This document shows positions 47,194 through 55,892 of a DNA stretch of 64,000 nt, piece after piece; the stretch's first letter is position 1; every line of letters starts with the position of its first letter. The stretch spans positions 124,001 to 188,000 of the forward strand of contig NZ_CAADHO010000003.1 of the NCBI RefSeq assembly GCF_900699765.1, written 5' to 3'. The DNA comes from Desulfoluna butyratoxydans. GTDB lineage: Bacteria > Desulfobacterota > Desulfobacteria > Desulfobacterales > Desulfolunaceae. A program made the translations under genes and the position numbers. The notes under the pieces are model-generated. The model made no database searches. It worked only from the letters and a program-made list of their open reading frames with translations, and was not told where the DNA came from.

Positions 47194-48042
47194 ATGATGA
47201 TCACGGTAGCAAGCGGCAAAGGGGGCACGGGGAAAACCACCGTGGCCACCAACCTCGCCGTGGCCGTCGGAGAAGGGGCCACCCTTCTTGACTGCGACGT
47301 GGAAGAACCCAATGTCCATCTGTTTTTGAATCCCGAGTCGGTCATAACGACCCCTGTCACCACCATGGTTCCGGTGGTGGATGAGGATGTGTGCGTCCAG
47401 TGCGGCGCGTGCAGCGAGTTGTGCCAGTTTTCCGCCATCACCCTGGTGGCAGGCGAGCTTTATACCTTTCCCCGCATGTGCCACAGCTGTGGCGGGTGCG
47501 TGATGGTGTGCCCCTCCGGGGCCCTTTCCGAAGGCACCCGCGAACTCGGTGAACTGGAGCGGGGCCGATACAAAGGCATTGAACTGATTACAGGGCGCCT
47601 CAAGGTCGGCGAAGCCATGAGCCCTCCCCTCATCGACAGGGTGAAGGAGGCCGCCGAGGGCAAGGAGCTGGTCATCGTGGATGCCCCTCCGGGGACCTCC
47701 TGCCCGGTGATCGCCGCCATGGGCGGGACCCATTACGTGGTGCTGGTCACCGAGCCCACGCCCTTCGGACTCAATGACCTGAAACTCGCCGTGGAGGCGG
47801 TTCGGGTCCTGGGTATTCCCTTCGGCATCGTCATCAACCGTGCCGACGCCGGGGATGACCGGGTGGTCCGGTACGCGGAGGAGGAGGGCATCGAGATCCT
47901 GATGTCCATCCCCTACAGCCGGAAGGTCGCGGAGTACTACGCCAGGGGACGCCTTCTGGTGGAGGCGATGCCGGAGATGGCCGAGGCCTTTGAAGGCATG
48001 GTGAACAAGATCCGCAAAGCCACGGAAGGGGGGACACGATGA
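47194..48042 (+). CDS. MinD-superfamily ATPase with inserted ferredoxin domain (first)
   Basis: This 282-residue P-loop ATPase has deviant Walker A ASGKGGTGKTT near the N-terminus and LLDCDVEEPN. An inserted 2x[4Fe-4S] ferredoxin-like domain follows at about 63-108 (CVQCGACSELC and CHSCGGCVMVC), then VIVDAPPGTSCPV. Proteins of this architecture belong to the orange-protein (ORP) complex of Desulfovibrio, where they associate with a Mo-Cu cluster protein and influence cell division. A GTG three codons earlier is an alternative start. Its stop overlaps the next start (ATGA). Confidence 0.92.
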   Translation: MMITVASGKGGTGKTTVATNLAVAVGEGATLLDCDVEEPNVHLFLNPESVITTPVTTMVPVVDEDVCVQCGACSELCQFSAITLVAGELYTFPRMCHSCGGCVMVCPSGALSEGTRELGELERGRYKGIELITGRLKVGEAMSPPLIDRVKEAAEGKELVIVDAPPGTSCPVIAAMGGTHYVVLVTEPTPFGLNDLKLAVEAVRVLGIPFGIVINRADAGDDRVVRYAEEEGIEILMSIPYSRKVAEYYARGRLLVEAMPEMAEAFEGMVNKIRKATEGGTR

Positions 48043-48929
48043 AAGAGATCACCATCTTAAGCGGCAAGGGCGGCACCGGAAAAACCACGGTTACCGCTTC
48101 CTTTGCGGCCCTTGCCACCAACAGGGTGCTGGTGGACGCAGACGTGGACGCCGCCAACCTGTACATGATCACCCCCCACACCGTGGAGGAAGAGCACCCC
48201 TTTCAAGGGGGCAACCTGCCGAAGATCGATATCCAGGCCTGCACCCACTGCGGTGAATGCGAAACCCGGTGTCGGTACGGGGCCATTGAAAAGGGGCCCC
48301 GCCTCAACCGCATCGCCTGTGAAGGCTGCGGGGTGTGCGCCCACTTCTGTCCCGAAGGGGCCATCACCATGGAGCCCCGGGTGTGCGGCACCTGGTTCAA
48401 TTCCAGCACGGAGAACGGGCCCCTGGTCCATGCCCGCCTGGGCATTGCCGAAGAGAACTCCGGGCTCCTCGTCTCTCTGCTGCGCCGCGAGGCGCGTAAA
48501 AAAGTGGAAGAGACCGCGGCCAACCTGATCCTGGTAGACGGCCCTCCGGGCATCGGCTGCCCGGTCATTGCGGCCACCACCGGATGCGATGCCGTGGTGG
48601 TGGTCACCGAACCCACGGTCTCGGGGCTCCATGACCTGGAGCGCGTGGCCGAGCTCACCGCTTTTCTCAAGGTCCCGGCCATGATCACCATCAACCGGTG
48701 GGACCTCCACCCCATGATGGCGGAGCGGATCCGGGAAGTGGCAAAAGAAAAGGGCATGCATCATTTAGGCGACATTCCCGTGGACGAGGCGGTAACCGCG
48801 TCCATGGTGCAGGGCAAGCCCCTGGTGACCTGTTCCGAAGGTCCTGCGGCCACGGCGATTCGCGGTGTGTGGCAGCAGGTCGTTAATTTTCTGGATGACA
48901 AACGCGGGCCACTGAAGATGGCTCTGTAA
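48039..48929 (+). CDS. MinD-superfamily ATPase with inserted ferredoxin domain (second)
   Basis: This 296-residue paralogue of the preceding gene product has LSGKGGTGKTT at the N-terminus, VLVDADVDAANL, an inserted ferredoxin with CTHCGECETRC and CEGCGVCAHFC, then LILVDGPPGIGCPV. The two ATPases presumably form a heterodimer that couples nucleotide hydrolysis to Fe-S electron or cluster transfer. It overlaps the first by four bases (ATGA) and is followed after 16 bp by a dinitrogenase-cofactor-domain gene. Confidence 0.92.
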   Translation: MKEITILSGKGGTGKTTVTASFAALATNRVLVDADVDAANLYMITPHTVEEEHPFQGGNLPKIDIQACTHCGECETRCRYGAIEKGPRLNRIACEGCGVCAHFCPEGAITMEPRVCGTWFNSSTENGPLVHARLGIAEENSGLLVSLLRREARKKVEETAANLILVDGPPGIGCPVIAATTGCDAVVVVTEPTVSGLHDLERVAELTAFLKVPAMITINRWDLHPMMAERIREVAKEKGMHHLGDIPVDEAVTASMVQGKPLVTCSEGPAATAIRGVWQQVVNFLDDKRGPLKMAL

Positions 48930-48945
48930 CCCAAGGAGAACCCCA

Positions 48946-49308
48946 ATGAAGATCGCAGTGACAGCTACAGCGCCGGATTTCGACGCCCCCATGGACCCCC
49001 GGTTCGGCCGCGCCGCCTGTTTTCTCGTGGTGGACACCGAGACCATGGCCTGGAGCGTGGTGGAAAATACCCAGAACCTGAACGCAGCCCAGGGTGCCGG
49101 CATCCAGGCCGGCAAGACCATCGTTGAGACGGGCTGCACGGCCATTATCACGGGCAATTGCGGCCCCAAGGCCTTCCGTGTGCTTACGGGCGCGGGCATC
49201 AACATCTACACCGGGGCCAAAGGCTCCGCCCGCCAGGCCGTTGAGCAGCTTAAGGCCGGAGAGCTTCAGGCCTCCGCCGAAGCCAACGTGGAAGGACACT
49301 GGATTTAG
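48946..49308 (+). CDS. Dinitrogenase iron-molybdenum cofactor domain protein (NifX/ORP-like, first)
   Basis: This 120-residue protein has the NifB/NifX/ORP fold: MKIAVTATAPDFDAPMDPRFGRAACFLVVD, GAGIQAGKTIVETGCTAIITGNCGPKAFRVL and an Ala/Glu-rich C-terminus. Family members bind or carry metal-sulfur clusters; the Desulfovibrio orange protein carries a Mo-Cu-sulfide cluster. AAGGAG precedes the ATG. It is the fourth gene of the operon. Confidence 0.9.
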   Translation: MKIAVTATAPDFDAPMDPRFGRAACFLVVDTETMAWSVVENTQNLNAAQGAGIQAGKTIVETGCTAIITGNCGPKAFRVLTGAGINIYTGAKGSARQAVEQLKAGELQASAEANVEGHWI

Positions 49309-49380
49309 TCCCTTTGACAACTTTGCATTCAAGGTGGCTTTGCCTGCCGCCGCTTTTGTATACCCATGAAGGAGAAAAAA

Positions 49381-49737
49381 ATGAAAATCGCCATTCCACT
49401 GGCCATGGGCCAGCTTACAGCACATTTCGGACATTGCCAGGAATTTGCCTTCGTCAACGTAGCCGACGGGGAGATCAAGGACACTGAAAAGCTTGTTCCC
49501 CCGCCCCACGAGCCCGGTGTGTTGCCCAAGTGGCTGGCGGATCACGGCGTCACCCACGTCATCGCCGGCGGCATGGGCGGCAGGGCCCAGCAGCTCCTCA
49601 ACGCCAGCAACATCGAGGTGGTCACCGGTGCCCCCGTGGAAGACCCCGAAGTGCTCGTCAAAGCCTGGCTCGCCAAGACCCTGGAAACCGGCGAGAACGC
49701 CTGCGGTCACGACGAAAATCATATCTGCGATCACTGA
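49381..49737 (+). CDS. Dinitrogenase iron-molybdenum cofactor domain protein (second, with metal-binding tail)
   Basis: This is a 118-residue second member of the same fold: MKIAIPLAMGQLTAHFGHCQEFAFVNV with the HFGHC motif, then VTHVIAGGMGGRAQQLL. The last eleven residues, CGHDENHICDH, are rich in Cys, His and Asp and look like a metal site not shared by the first copy. AAGGAG precedes the ATG; an in-frame ATG five codons earlier overlaps that site. It is the last gene of the ORP-like operon, before a terminator. Confidence 0.9.
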   Translation: MKIAIPLAMGQLTAHFGHCQEFAFVNVADGEIKDTEKLVPPPHEPGVLPKWLADHGVTHVIAGGMGGRAQQLLNASNIEVVTGAPVEDPEVLVKAWLAKTLETGENACGHDENHICDH

Positions 49738-49860
49738 TTCACAGATAGACTGACGCGCCTTGAGGCGGCGGGGGAGACCCCTTGCCGCCCCCAACGCGTT
49801 TTACGGCGGGTCTGATTCACCTGTCCGTCCACTCGAAGAAGAGGGCCGGCCGTAAAACAC

Positions 49861-49913
49861 AAAAACCCCGTTTTTGCAAAGGGACCTCCTTTTATGCAAA
49901 ACGGGGTTTTTTT
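49861..49913. terminator. Bidirectional terminator after the ORP-like operon
   Basis: AAAAACCCCGTTTTTGCA (49861-49878) pairs with TGCAAAACGGGGTTTTT (49895 onward) with a single bulged base. The A-run on one side and T-run on the other let it serve both the ORP-like operon and the convergent HAD gene. Confidence 0.85.
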
Positions 49914-49933
49914 ATGGGGCGGACCTAATTCCC

Positions 49934-50542
49934 TCAGGGGGCGAGGAGCCGGGAGGCTCCGGCTGCGATCTCCGGCCAGGAGGTACAGCGGGTGCAGGCG
50001 GTGAGAACCCTGCCCCGGCGGTTCCAGGGGCGATCAAAAAGAAAGGTGGGAATCTCCATGGGGCCGCTGAGAAAGGCGGCCATGGACAGGGAGTCCTCCA
50101 CGGCGAGGGTGTAGGGCCTTTGTTTGACCTCGTCCAAGGTGATGAAGGGACCCTGGCGCGGGTGGTGGCGGCCGTATTTGTCGCAGATGTCAAAGCTGTC
50201 AAAGGGCACCTTCTCCCGCTTCAGCCAGGCAAGGGAGATCTCCCGGGTTTCAGGGGGACGCCCCGTGACCACGGCGATGGGGTACCCTTGAGTCTGCCAG
50301 GCCGCCAAGGTCTCTCTGGCTCCGGCCACCGGGGAAAAACCCATGAGCACCTCCGGGGTGTGAACCACCTTGAAGAGGTGCGCCAGCTGGTTTCGGCTGA
50401 GCCCAAAGGAGTTGGAGAGATCAAAGTCGGCGATACCCTCGTAGGTGGCCTCAACACCGAATTCCCGTCTCACCAGGGCCGGGTAGGTGCGCGTGGTCTC
50501 GGCGATGACATCATCCATGTCCACAAAAATGGGTGCTTTCAT
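49934..50542 (-). CDS. HAD-superfamily 5'(3')-deoxyribonucleotidase-like protein
   Basis: This 202-residue HAD phosphatase has catalytic motif I VDMDDVIAETT (nucleophile Asp9, acid Asp11), motif II VVTGRPPE, and motif III/IV around AVEDSLSMAAF. The overall layout resembles the NT5C/5'-nucleotidase family that dephosphorylates deoxynucleoside monophosphates. The gene starts 3 bp after dapB and is cotranscribed with it, though no functional link is evident. Confidence 0.8.
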   Translation of the reverse strand: MKAPIFVDMDDVIAETTRTYPALVRREFGVEATYEGIADFDLSNSFGLSRNQLAHLFKVVHTPEVLMGFSPVAGARETLAAWQTQGYPIAVVTGRPPETREISLAWLKREKVPFDSFDICDKYGRHHPRQGPFITLDEVKQRPYTLAVEDSLSMAAFLSGPMEIPTFLFDRPWNRRGRVLTACTRCTSWPEIAAGASRLLAP

Positions 50543-50545
50543 GGA

Positions 50546-51367
50546 TTAGCTGTTTTTCAGGACGTCGATCATGGAAAAGCAGCCCGTGGTGCCGGAGAGG
50601 CGTTTTTTCTCCAGAAAGGCCACGGCATCCAGGGTGCCTTCGGCGTAGATGTCCCGGCCGTTGATGTTGTGGGTGATGCCGAATTCGGAGCTGCCGTCCG
50701 GGGCGCAGAGGGTGTAGGTGTGCCAGCCGTGGCCGTCTATGTGCTCCTCGGGGATGCCCATTGCTTTCTGGGCCTCGGGCTCACGGACCATGTCGATGTC
50801 TGCCTCGGTGAAGTCCACCCCCAGCAGGTTGAACTGGCGAATGATGGCTTTGGCCGTGCCGCTGGTGTCGGCCTTCCAGCTCTGGTGGCTCTCCTTGACG
50901 GTCATTTGAAAGCCCTTGAAGAGGCCGGGAAAGTTTTTGGCCCCGTATTCGATCATGGCCTGGAGCCCCACGATCTGCTTGGCCATGTTGGGGGCGATGA
51001 CCGCCGGGATCGTCGAGTGATTCACATCCTCGCGGATCTGCTCCCGGTTGCCGCCGGTGGTGCCCATGACAAAGGGGAGGCCTTCGGCGCAGTAGAAGGC
51101 GACGTTGGCGTCCACGGCACTGGGGTGGGTGTAGTCCACGGTGATAAAGGAGTCGCAGCGTTTGCGGATCTCCGCAAGGGCTTCCTGGCGCTCGTCAGGG
51201 GAAACCAGGGTGATCTCCGTCTCCTTGACCCGGATGCTTTTGTCCGTGTCCGGTCCGGTGAAGGAGTAGGGCAAAACGGTAAATCGTTCGTCATCTATCG
51301 CGTGGGCCAGGATGGTGGTGGCCACCTTGCCCGGAACGCCGTTGATCATGATGTGGGTGGTCGTCAT
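50546..51367 (-). CDS. dapB: 4-hydroxy-tetrahydrodipicolinate reductase (plant-type DapB)
   Basis: This 273-residue reductase acts in the diaminopimelate/lysine pathway, which supplies peptidoglycan. It shows the Rossmann start HIMINGVPGKVATTI, FVMGTTGG, APNMAKQIVGLQAMIEYGA and the catalytic KESHQSWKADTSGT. The sequence resembles the type found in plants and some bacteria more than E. coli DapB, in which the catalytic motif reads EAHHRHK. GAGGCGACACC precedes the ATG. The HAD nucleotidase gene follows directly. Confidence 0.88.
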   Translation of the reverse strand: MTTTHIMINGVPGKVATTILAHAIDDERFTVLPYSFTGPDTDKSIRVKETEITLVSPDERQEALAEIRKRCDSFITVDYTHPSAVDANVAFYCAEGLPFVMGTTGGNREQIREDVNHSTIPAVIAPNMAKQIVGLQAMIEYGAKNFPGLFKGFQMTVKESHQSWKADTSGTAKAIIRQFNLLGVDFTEADIDMVREPEAQKAMGIPEEHIDGHGWHTYTLCAPDGSSEFGITHNINGRDIYAEGTLDAVAFLEKKRLSGTTGCFSMIDVLKNS

Positions 51368-51852
51368 GGTGTCGCCTCGTCAGTAGGATTCGGGGTGGTT
51401 GGTTGTGGGCCTCGGCAGGCCCGCTCGGTAACCTACCATATTTGCCGGCGCGATTCAAAAACGGGGTCAGGGACAACCCATTTACGGCTCAGAAACATCA
51501 GGATGTCCCAAAACGTGTGGCTTAGGCGGCCAGGTGGGGCTCCTGGAAATCCTGTGGCGAATGCCTGGCGGCAGATTTCATGCACACGTTCTCAAAGGCA
51601 TTGGCAACGCGTGTTTGTAAATTTTATAACCGTTTGGCGCTCGCCAGGGCCGCCGGAGGTGTGCTCAACATGCGTCACCCCGGACGGTGTGCCTTGTTGT
51701 CCTTGGGCCGTACGTGTGGTAAAAACGGAGCAAGATACCTTACGCTGTCTCGCCTGCCCGTGTGCATAGAATAGATGAGATGAGATGAATAGACGCACGG
51801 TGTGTCCGCCCCTCTTTTTTTCCTGTCCGATACTGAAGGAGAACCCACTGCC
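51368..51852. other. Divergent intergenic region with repeat fragment
   Basis: This 485-bp gap lies between dapB and the GspE/PilB gene and holds the partial repeat copy E at about 51612-51660. No gene and no convincing promoter are seen. Confidence 0.45.
51612..51660 (-). repeat. Dispersed intergenic repeat, partial copy E
   Basis: CCGCCGGAGGT (51650-51660), read on the minus strand as ACCTCCGGCGGCCCTGGCGA, followed by GCCAAACGG and TTTACAAACA, matches the left end of the family. The other terminus is not recognisable. Confidence 0.6.
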
Positions 51853-53640
51853 ATGAACGCCATATCCCGTGAAAAATTTTCTCCGAAGTCCGTGTTGACC
51901 CATCTTGTCCAGGGGGGATACCTCTCCCAGGATCAGGCCAGGCATGTGGTCTCCATGCGGGAGAGCGTGGAGAGAAAACTCTCCCGGAGAAAGGGAGACG
52001 TCAAGGCCGGTATCATCGAGGTCTTGAGGCATTTGTCCATGGACCGGGCGGACAGGCCCGGAGAGCCCCTGGACGAGGACGCCATCTACCAGGCCCTGGC
52101 CGAGGCCTGGGCCATGGACTACATGAAGATCAACCCCTTGAAGCTCAACATGGAGACGGTGACCAAAACCATCCCCAAGAATTTTGCCATGAAGCACCTG
52201 GTGCTGCCCGTGGACATCAAGGACGGGGAGCTCACCGTGGCCATGTCCAATCCCTTTGACACCGAGGTCCTGGATGACCTCAAGCGGGTGAGCCAGATGC
52301 GCATCCGCCCGGTGATGGCCTGCCGTTCCGACATTGAGCGTTACATCAACGAGTTTTTCGGGTTCCGCTCCTCCATTGCCGCAGCCAAGTCCCAGTACGC
52401 CGGCACCGGCATCGACCTGGGGAACCTGGAGCAGTTCGTCAAGCTGGGCTCCTACGGAGAGCTTCAGTCCTCTGACCACCACATCATCAACGCGGTGAAC
52501 CATCTGTTCAGCTACGCCTTTGACCAGCGGGCCAGTGACATCCACATCGAGCCCAAGCGGGACGTGACGGTCATCCGCATGCGCATCGACGGGGCGCTGC
52601 ACTCTGTCTACGAGCTGCCCAAGACCATCCACAGCGCCCTGGTGACGCGCATCAAGGCCATGAGCCGCCTGGACATGGCGGAGAAGCGGCGTCCCCAGGA
52701 CGGCCGCATCAAGACCGACCAGGACGGCACCGAGGTGGAGATCCGTGTCTCCACCGTGCCCGTGGCCTTTGGCGAGAAGGTGGTGATGCGAGTCCTGCAC
52801 CCGGACATCATGTTCCAGGACCTGGAAAAGCTCGGGTTCACCGGGGAAGACCTGGGGCGATACGAGGCCCTCGTAAACCGGCCCCACGGCATCGTGCTGG
52901 TGTGCGGGCCCACGGGTAGCGGAAAGTCCACCACCCTTTACTCCACCTTGAGGCGCAGGGCGAGCCCGGAGCTTAACATCACCACCGTGGAGGACCCCAT
53001 TGAGATGGTCCACGAGGAGTTCAACCAGATTGCAGTTCAGCCCCAGGTGGGGATCAAGTTCGGGACCATCCTGAGGAACATCTTGCGCCAGGACCCGGAT
53101 ATCATCATGCTCGGGGAGATGAGGGACCTGGAAACCGCGGAAAACGCCGCCCAGGCTTCCATGACCGGCCACCTGGTTCTCTCCACCCTTCACACCAACG
53201 ATGCCCCTTCGGCCATTACCCGTCTTCTGGACATCGGGATTCCGTCTTACATCATCCAGGCCACCCTCTCCGGAGTGGTGGCCCAGCGCCTGGTGAGGCG
53301 GGTTTGTCCCCATTGCGTGGAGACCTACGACATGGACAGCGAAAAATTAAAAGGGCTTGGGCTGGACTCGGGGCGTGAGGGGATGCTCACCCTCTCCCGG
53401 GGCACGGGGTGCCTCAAGTGCCGGGGGACGGGGTATCTGGGTCGGCTGGCCATCTTTGAGATCCTTACCTATTCCGATACGATTCGTCGTCTTACCACCC
53501 AGGACGCGGATGTGGCTGCCATTCGCAGGCAGGCGGCCAAGGAGGGGATGGTGAGCTTAAGGGAGAGCGGGATCCGGCAGCTTTTGGCCGGGAACACCAC
53601 CTGGGAAGAGCTGCTCCGGGTGACCTGGGAGAGCCACTGA
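51853..53640 (+). CDS. GspE/PilB-type secretion or pilus assembly ATPase
   Basis: This 595-residue hexameric ATPase powers type II secretion or type IV pilus extension. The N-terminal MshEN/T2SSE_N-like region (about 70-170) precedes the ATPase core with Walker A GPTGSGKST (352-360), Asp box (TTVEDPIE), Walker B LGEMRDLETAE (420-430) and His box STLHTNDAPSAITRLLDIG. A tetracysteine zinc site is present (CPHC and CLKC). AAGGAG lies upstream of the chosen ATG. It stands alone: no gspF/pilC, prepilin or secretin gene is adjacent, so the system served cannot be told. Confidence 0.93.
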   Translation: MNAISREKFSPKSVLTHLVQGGYLSQDQARHVVSMRESVERKLSRRKGDVKAGIIEVLRHLSMDRADRPGEPLDEDAIYQALAEAWAMDYMKINPLKLNMETVTKTIPKNFAMKHLVLPVDIKDGELTVAMSNPFDTEVLDDLKRVSQMRIRPVMACRSDIERYINEFFGFRSSIAAAKSQYAGTGIDLGNLEQFVKLGSYGELQSSDHHIINAVNHLFSYAFDQRASDIHIEPKRDVTVIRMRIDGALHSVYELPKTIHSALVTRIKAMSRLDMAEKRRPQDGRIKTDQDGTEVEIRVSTVPVAFGEKVVMRVLHPDIMFQDLEKLGFTGEDLGRYEALVNRPHGIVLVCGPTGSGKSTTLYSTLRRRASPELNITTVEDPIEMVHEEFNQIAVQPQVGIKFGTILRNILRQDPDIIMLGEMRDLETAENAAQASMTGHLVLSTLHTNDAPSAITRLLDIGIPSYIIQATLSGVVAQRLVRRVCPHCVETYDMDSEKLKGLGLDSGREGMLTLSRGTGCLKCRGTGYLGRLAIFEILTYSDTIRRLTTQDADVAAIRRQAAKEGMVSLRESGIRQLLAGNTTWEELLRVTWESH

Positions 53641-53660
53641 TTGCGTGACCGATAAAAAAG

Positions 53661-53755
53661 GCCCCCGGCGGCCCTGCAGGGAGCCAAACGTTTAAAAACG
53701 TTTGGCAAACAGGTCTTAAGAAATTTTTTTCAGACTCCGCAGAAGGCGAGCGGAT
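53661..53755 (+). repeat. Dispersed intergenic repeat, degenerate copy D
   Basis: The left terminus GCCCCCGGCGG (53661-53671, one mismatch) is followed by CCTGCAGGGAGCCAAACG and a perfect CCAAACGTTT (53684-53693)/AAACGTTTGG (53696-53705), then CAAACAGGTCTTAAG. The right end is decayed (ACTCCGCAGAAGGCGAGCGG). Confidence 0.7.
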
Positions 53756-53776
53756 TTGTTACGCGTTCTTCTCCAT

Positions 53777-53813
53777 AAAAAAAGGCGCCCTGACCATGGT
53801 CGGGGCGCCTTTT
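53777..53813. terminator. Bidirectional rho-independent terminator
   Basis: AAAGGCGCCC (53781-53790) pairs with GGGCGCCTTT (53803-53812), extended inward by GACC/GGTC, with A-run and T-run flanks. It separates the convergent GspE/PilB and LysM genes. Confidence 0.9.
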
Positions 53814-53832
53814 CATTTTCTTGCGGGTGGGG

Positions 53833-54924
53833 TTATTTCAAGAAGGCGAAATGGTCTCCGGGGCTCAATCCCTGGATGGAGTCGGTGACCAGGATGGTGG
53901 CGGTCTCCTCCTGGGCGTCCAGGACAATAAATTTGCCGATATTGACGGGAACTCGAAGGCCCTTGTCACTCAGGGCGTCGGTGGGCTTTTTGGTCTCGTA
54001 GTAGAACACCGTGTAGACTTGGCCCTTGGCGATGCCGTCGGCGGTGCCCCGGTTGATAAATCCGACCATGTCCTCGCCAAAGGTGGTTTCTCCCTCTTCG
54101 GCAGTGATGATCTCCCCTTCCATGGATTCAAGGCCGTCCAGAATGGGAATGTTCCGGGAGCGCTTCTTGTAGGGCATGATCATGTCGTTGAGCTTGATGG
54201 ATCGGTAGGAGTCGGTGATGCGGCCAATGAAGAAGCCGCCGCGTTCGCCGGTGATCTCCACCACCCCGCTCAGGTAGTGCTGGGTGCCGATCTCCTTGCG
54301 GACACGATTGAGCTTTTTCCGGTCCACGTCCAGGAACCGCGCCGTGATCTGCCTGGGGGTGAGGGTGCGGTAGGTGACGTAGCGCGCGCCGATGACCAGG
54401 GGCGTTTCCTCGCTGGCCTTGATGTAGATGGTGTCGCCTTCCCCCAGCATCAGCTGGTCGGTGCCCTTGAGCTTAAAGACCGACCCGTGGGGGGTGATAG
54501 GCTCCCGTCGCATGAAGCCGGCCCGTTCGATTTTTGAGTAGTAATATGTGCGGGGCTCGGTTTCTTTTGCCGTCTCTGCAGATTCCACGGGTTCGGCATC
54601 TTCAATGGCCGCGTCCATGGCTTTATCGGCGGTGCCCAGTTTGTCCAGGTCACTGCGATGGACGAGTTTGATTTTCTGGCCGGGGTAGATCAGGTGGGGG
54701 TTGGTCAGCTGGCCGTTTTTGCTCCAGAGGTCGGGCCAGGTGTACGGGTTATCACTGAACTTTTGGGAGAGTCCCCAGAGGGTGTCCCCTTTTTTGACCG
54801 TGTAATACACCCCTGTTTCCGAGGAAACCTGCGTGGTGGTGTCGGCCAGGCCCGATACCCCGGAGGAGAAAATGAAAATCAGTGAGAGTAGGGCGGCGTA
54901 TCGGAGTTTTGCCTTGATATCCAT
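53833..54924 (-). CDS. Exported LysM-domain protein
   Basis: This 363-residue protein has a signal peptide (AALLSLIFIFSSGVSGLADT, cleavage about residue 27) and a LysM peptidoglycan-binding domain at about 39-90 (YYTVKKGDTLWGLSQKFSDNPYTWPDLW, then LIYPGQKIKLV). The rest (about 125-363) is beta-rich without catalytic residues I recognise. The length and order resemble LysM proteins of sulfate reducers thought to tether to cell-wall peptidoglycan. It is probably periplasmic. GGAG precedes the ATG by five bases. It is divergent from the YfbR-like gene. Confidence 0.85.
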   Translation of the reverse strand: MDIKAKLRYAALLSLIFIFSSGVSGLADTTTQVSSETGVYYTVKKGDTLWGLSQKFSDNPYTWPDLWSKNGQLTNPHLIYPGQKIKLVHRSDLDKLGTADKAMDAAIEDAEPVESAETAKETEPRTYYYSKIERAGFMRREPITPHGSVFKLKGTDQLMLGEGDTIYIKASEETPLVIGARYVTYRTLTPRQITARFLDVDRKKLNRVRKEIGTQHYLSGVVEITGERGGFFIGRITDSYRSIKLNDMIMPYKKRSRNIPILDGLESMEGEIITAEEGETTFGEDMVGFINRGTADGIAKGQVYTVFYYETKKPTDALSDKGLRVPVNIGKFIVLDAQEETATILVTDSIQGLSPGDHFAFLK

Positions 54925-55340
54925 AATCGCTCCGGTATGATGATTGAGGTAAGTTGATATAGACCGTATCCGGTCTGAAATAAGGCCCCTGCGTCACTCT
55001 TTACTGTCCGGGTTTTTCATCCGCGTGTCAACACAAAATAGTGGAAAGTGCTCACGTATTTTTGGCCCTGGCGGAGCCTGAAATATAAGGTGAACCCAAG
55101 GGGTGGGCGCCATCTGGTGCCTCTTTTTTCCATGGGGGGTTGAGATGGCGGAACAACCCCTGTATAGGGTGGCAACGGCTGCCGCCCGGATTGTCTTGTG
55201 CGGGGCCGCAGGGGGTACATACTGCTGATATATCCTGTATTGTCCTGATTTGTCAATGTATTCAAAAGTGGGTCCCCGACGGTGGGAGTAAATGCCGACA
55301 AGTTGCCGGGGAGCGGGCCGCAAAGGAAGGGGAGCGTTTT
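54925..55340. other. Divergent intergenic region, no gene seen
   Basis: This 416-bp spacer lies between the LysM gene and the YfbR-like gene. It contains nothing I recognise beyond the ribosome-binding sites of both genes. Confidence 0.4.
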
Positions 55341-55892
55341 ATGGAACGGATTGCAGATTTTTTGTTTGAAGCGGGGATGTTGAAGCGGATTCCTCGCTCC
55401 GGGTACCACTTTCTCGGAGGGGGCAAAGAGAGCATTGCCGAGCACTCCTTTATGATCACCACCATCGCCTTTGCTCTGTCCCGCATGGATGAGGCCGTGG
55501 ATGCCGGTAAATTGCTGGCCATGTGTCTGCTCCATGACCTTCCCGAAGCCCGCACCGGGGACCTGAACTATGTCCAGAAGAAATACTGCTCTGCCGATGA
55601 GGCCCGTGCCGTGGCTGATCAGGCCCGGGGCCTTCCCTTTGGCGGCGAGTATGCCGACCTGGTGGCCGAGTTCAATGCCGCTGAGACCCGTGAGGCCAAG
55701 CTTGCCAAGGATGCGGATCAGCTTGCCTTTGTCCTGGACCTGCGGCAGCTCATGGACACCGGCCATACCGGTGCGGATAAGTGGCTGGCCGTGGTTCTGG
55801 AGCGCCTGGAGACCGACGCGGGACGAAGGCTGGCAGAGGCCATTGTGTCCAGGGCCTGGGACGACTGGTGGCTGACGGGCTACACCGAATAA
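55341..55892 (+). CDS. HD-domain 5'-deoxynucleotidase (YfbR/HDDC2-like)
   Basis: This 183-residue HD phosphohydrolase has the motif pattern of YfbR/HDDC2 5'-deoxynucleotidases: AEHSFMITTIAFAL (His), MCLLHDLPEARTGDL (HD followed by the E-x2-x-GD signature) and KDADQLAFVLD. It probably dephosphorylates deoxynucleoside monophosphates. GGGGAG lies six bases before the ATG; the open frame extends 67 codons upstream but that part has no homology or start signal. Confidence 0.88.
   Translation: MERIADFLFEAGMLKRIPRSGYHFLGGGKESIAEHSFMITTIAFALSRMDEAVDAGKLLAMCLLHDLPEARTGDLNYVQKKYCSADEARAVADQARGLPFGGEYADLVAEFNAAETREAKLAKDADQLAFVLDLRQLMDTGHTGADKWLAVVLERLETDAGRRLAEAIVSRAWDDWWLTGYTE

Noticed and set aside
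49874..51769. Long open frame antisense to the HAD gene and dapB
   Set aside because: It spans two well-supported genes and a divergent promoter region, and shows no family motif or start signal.
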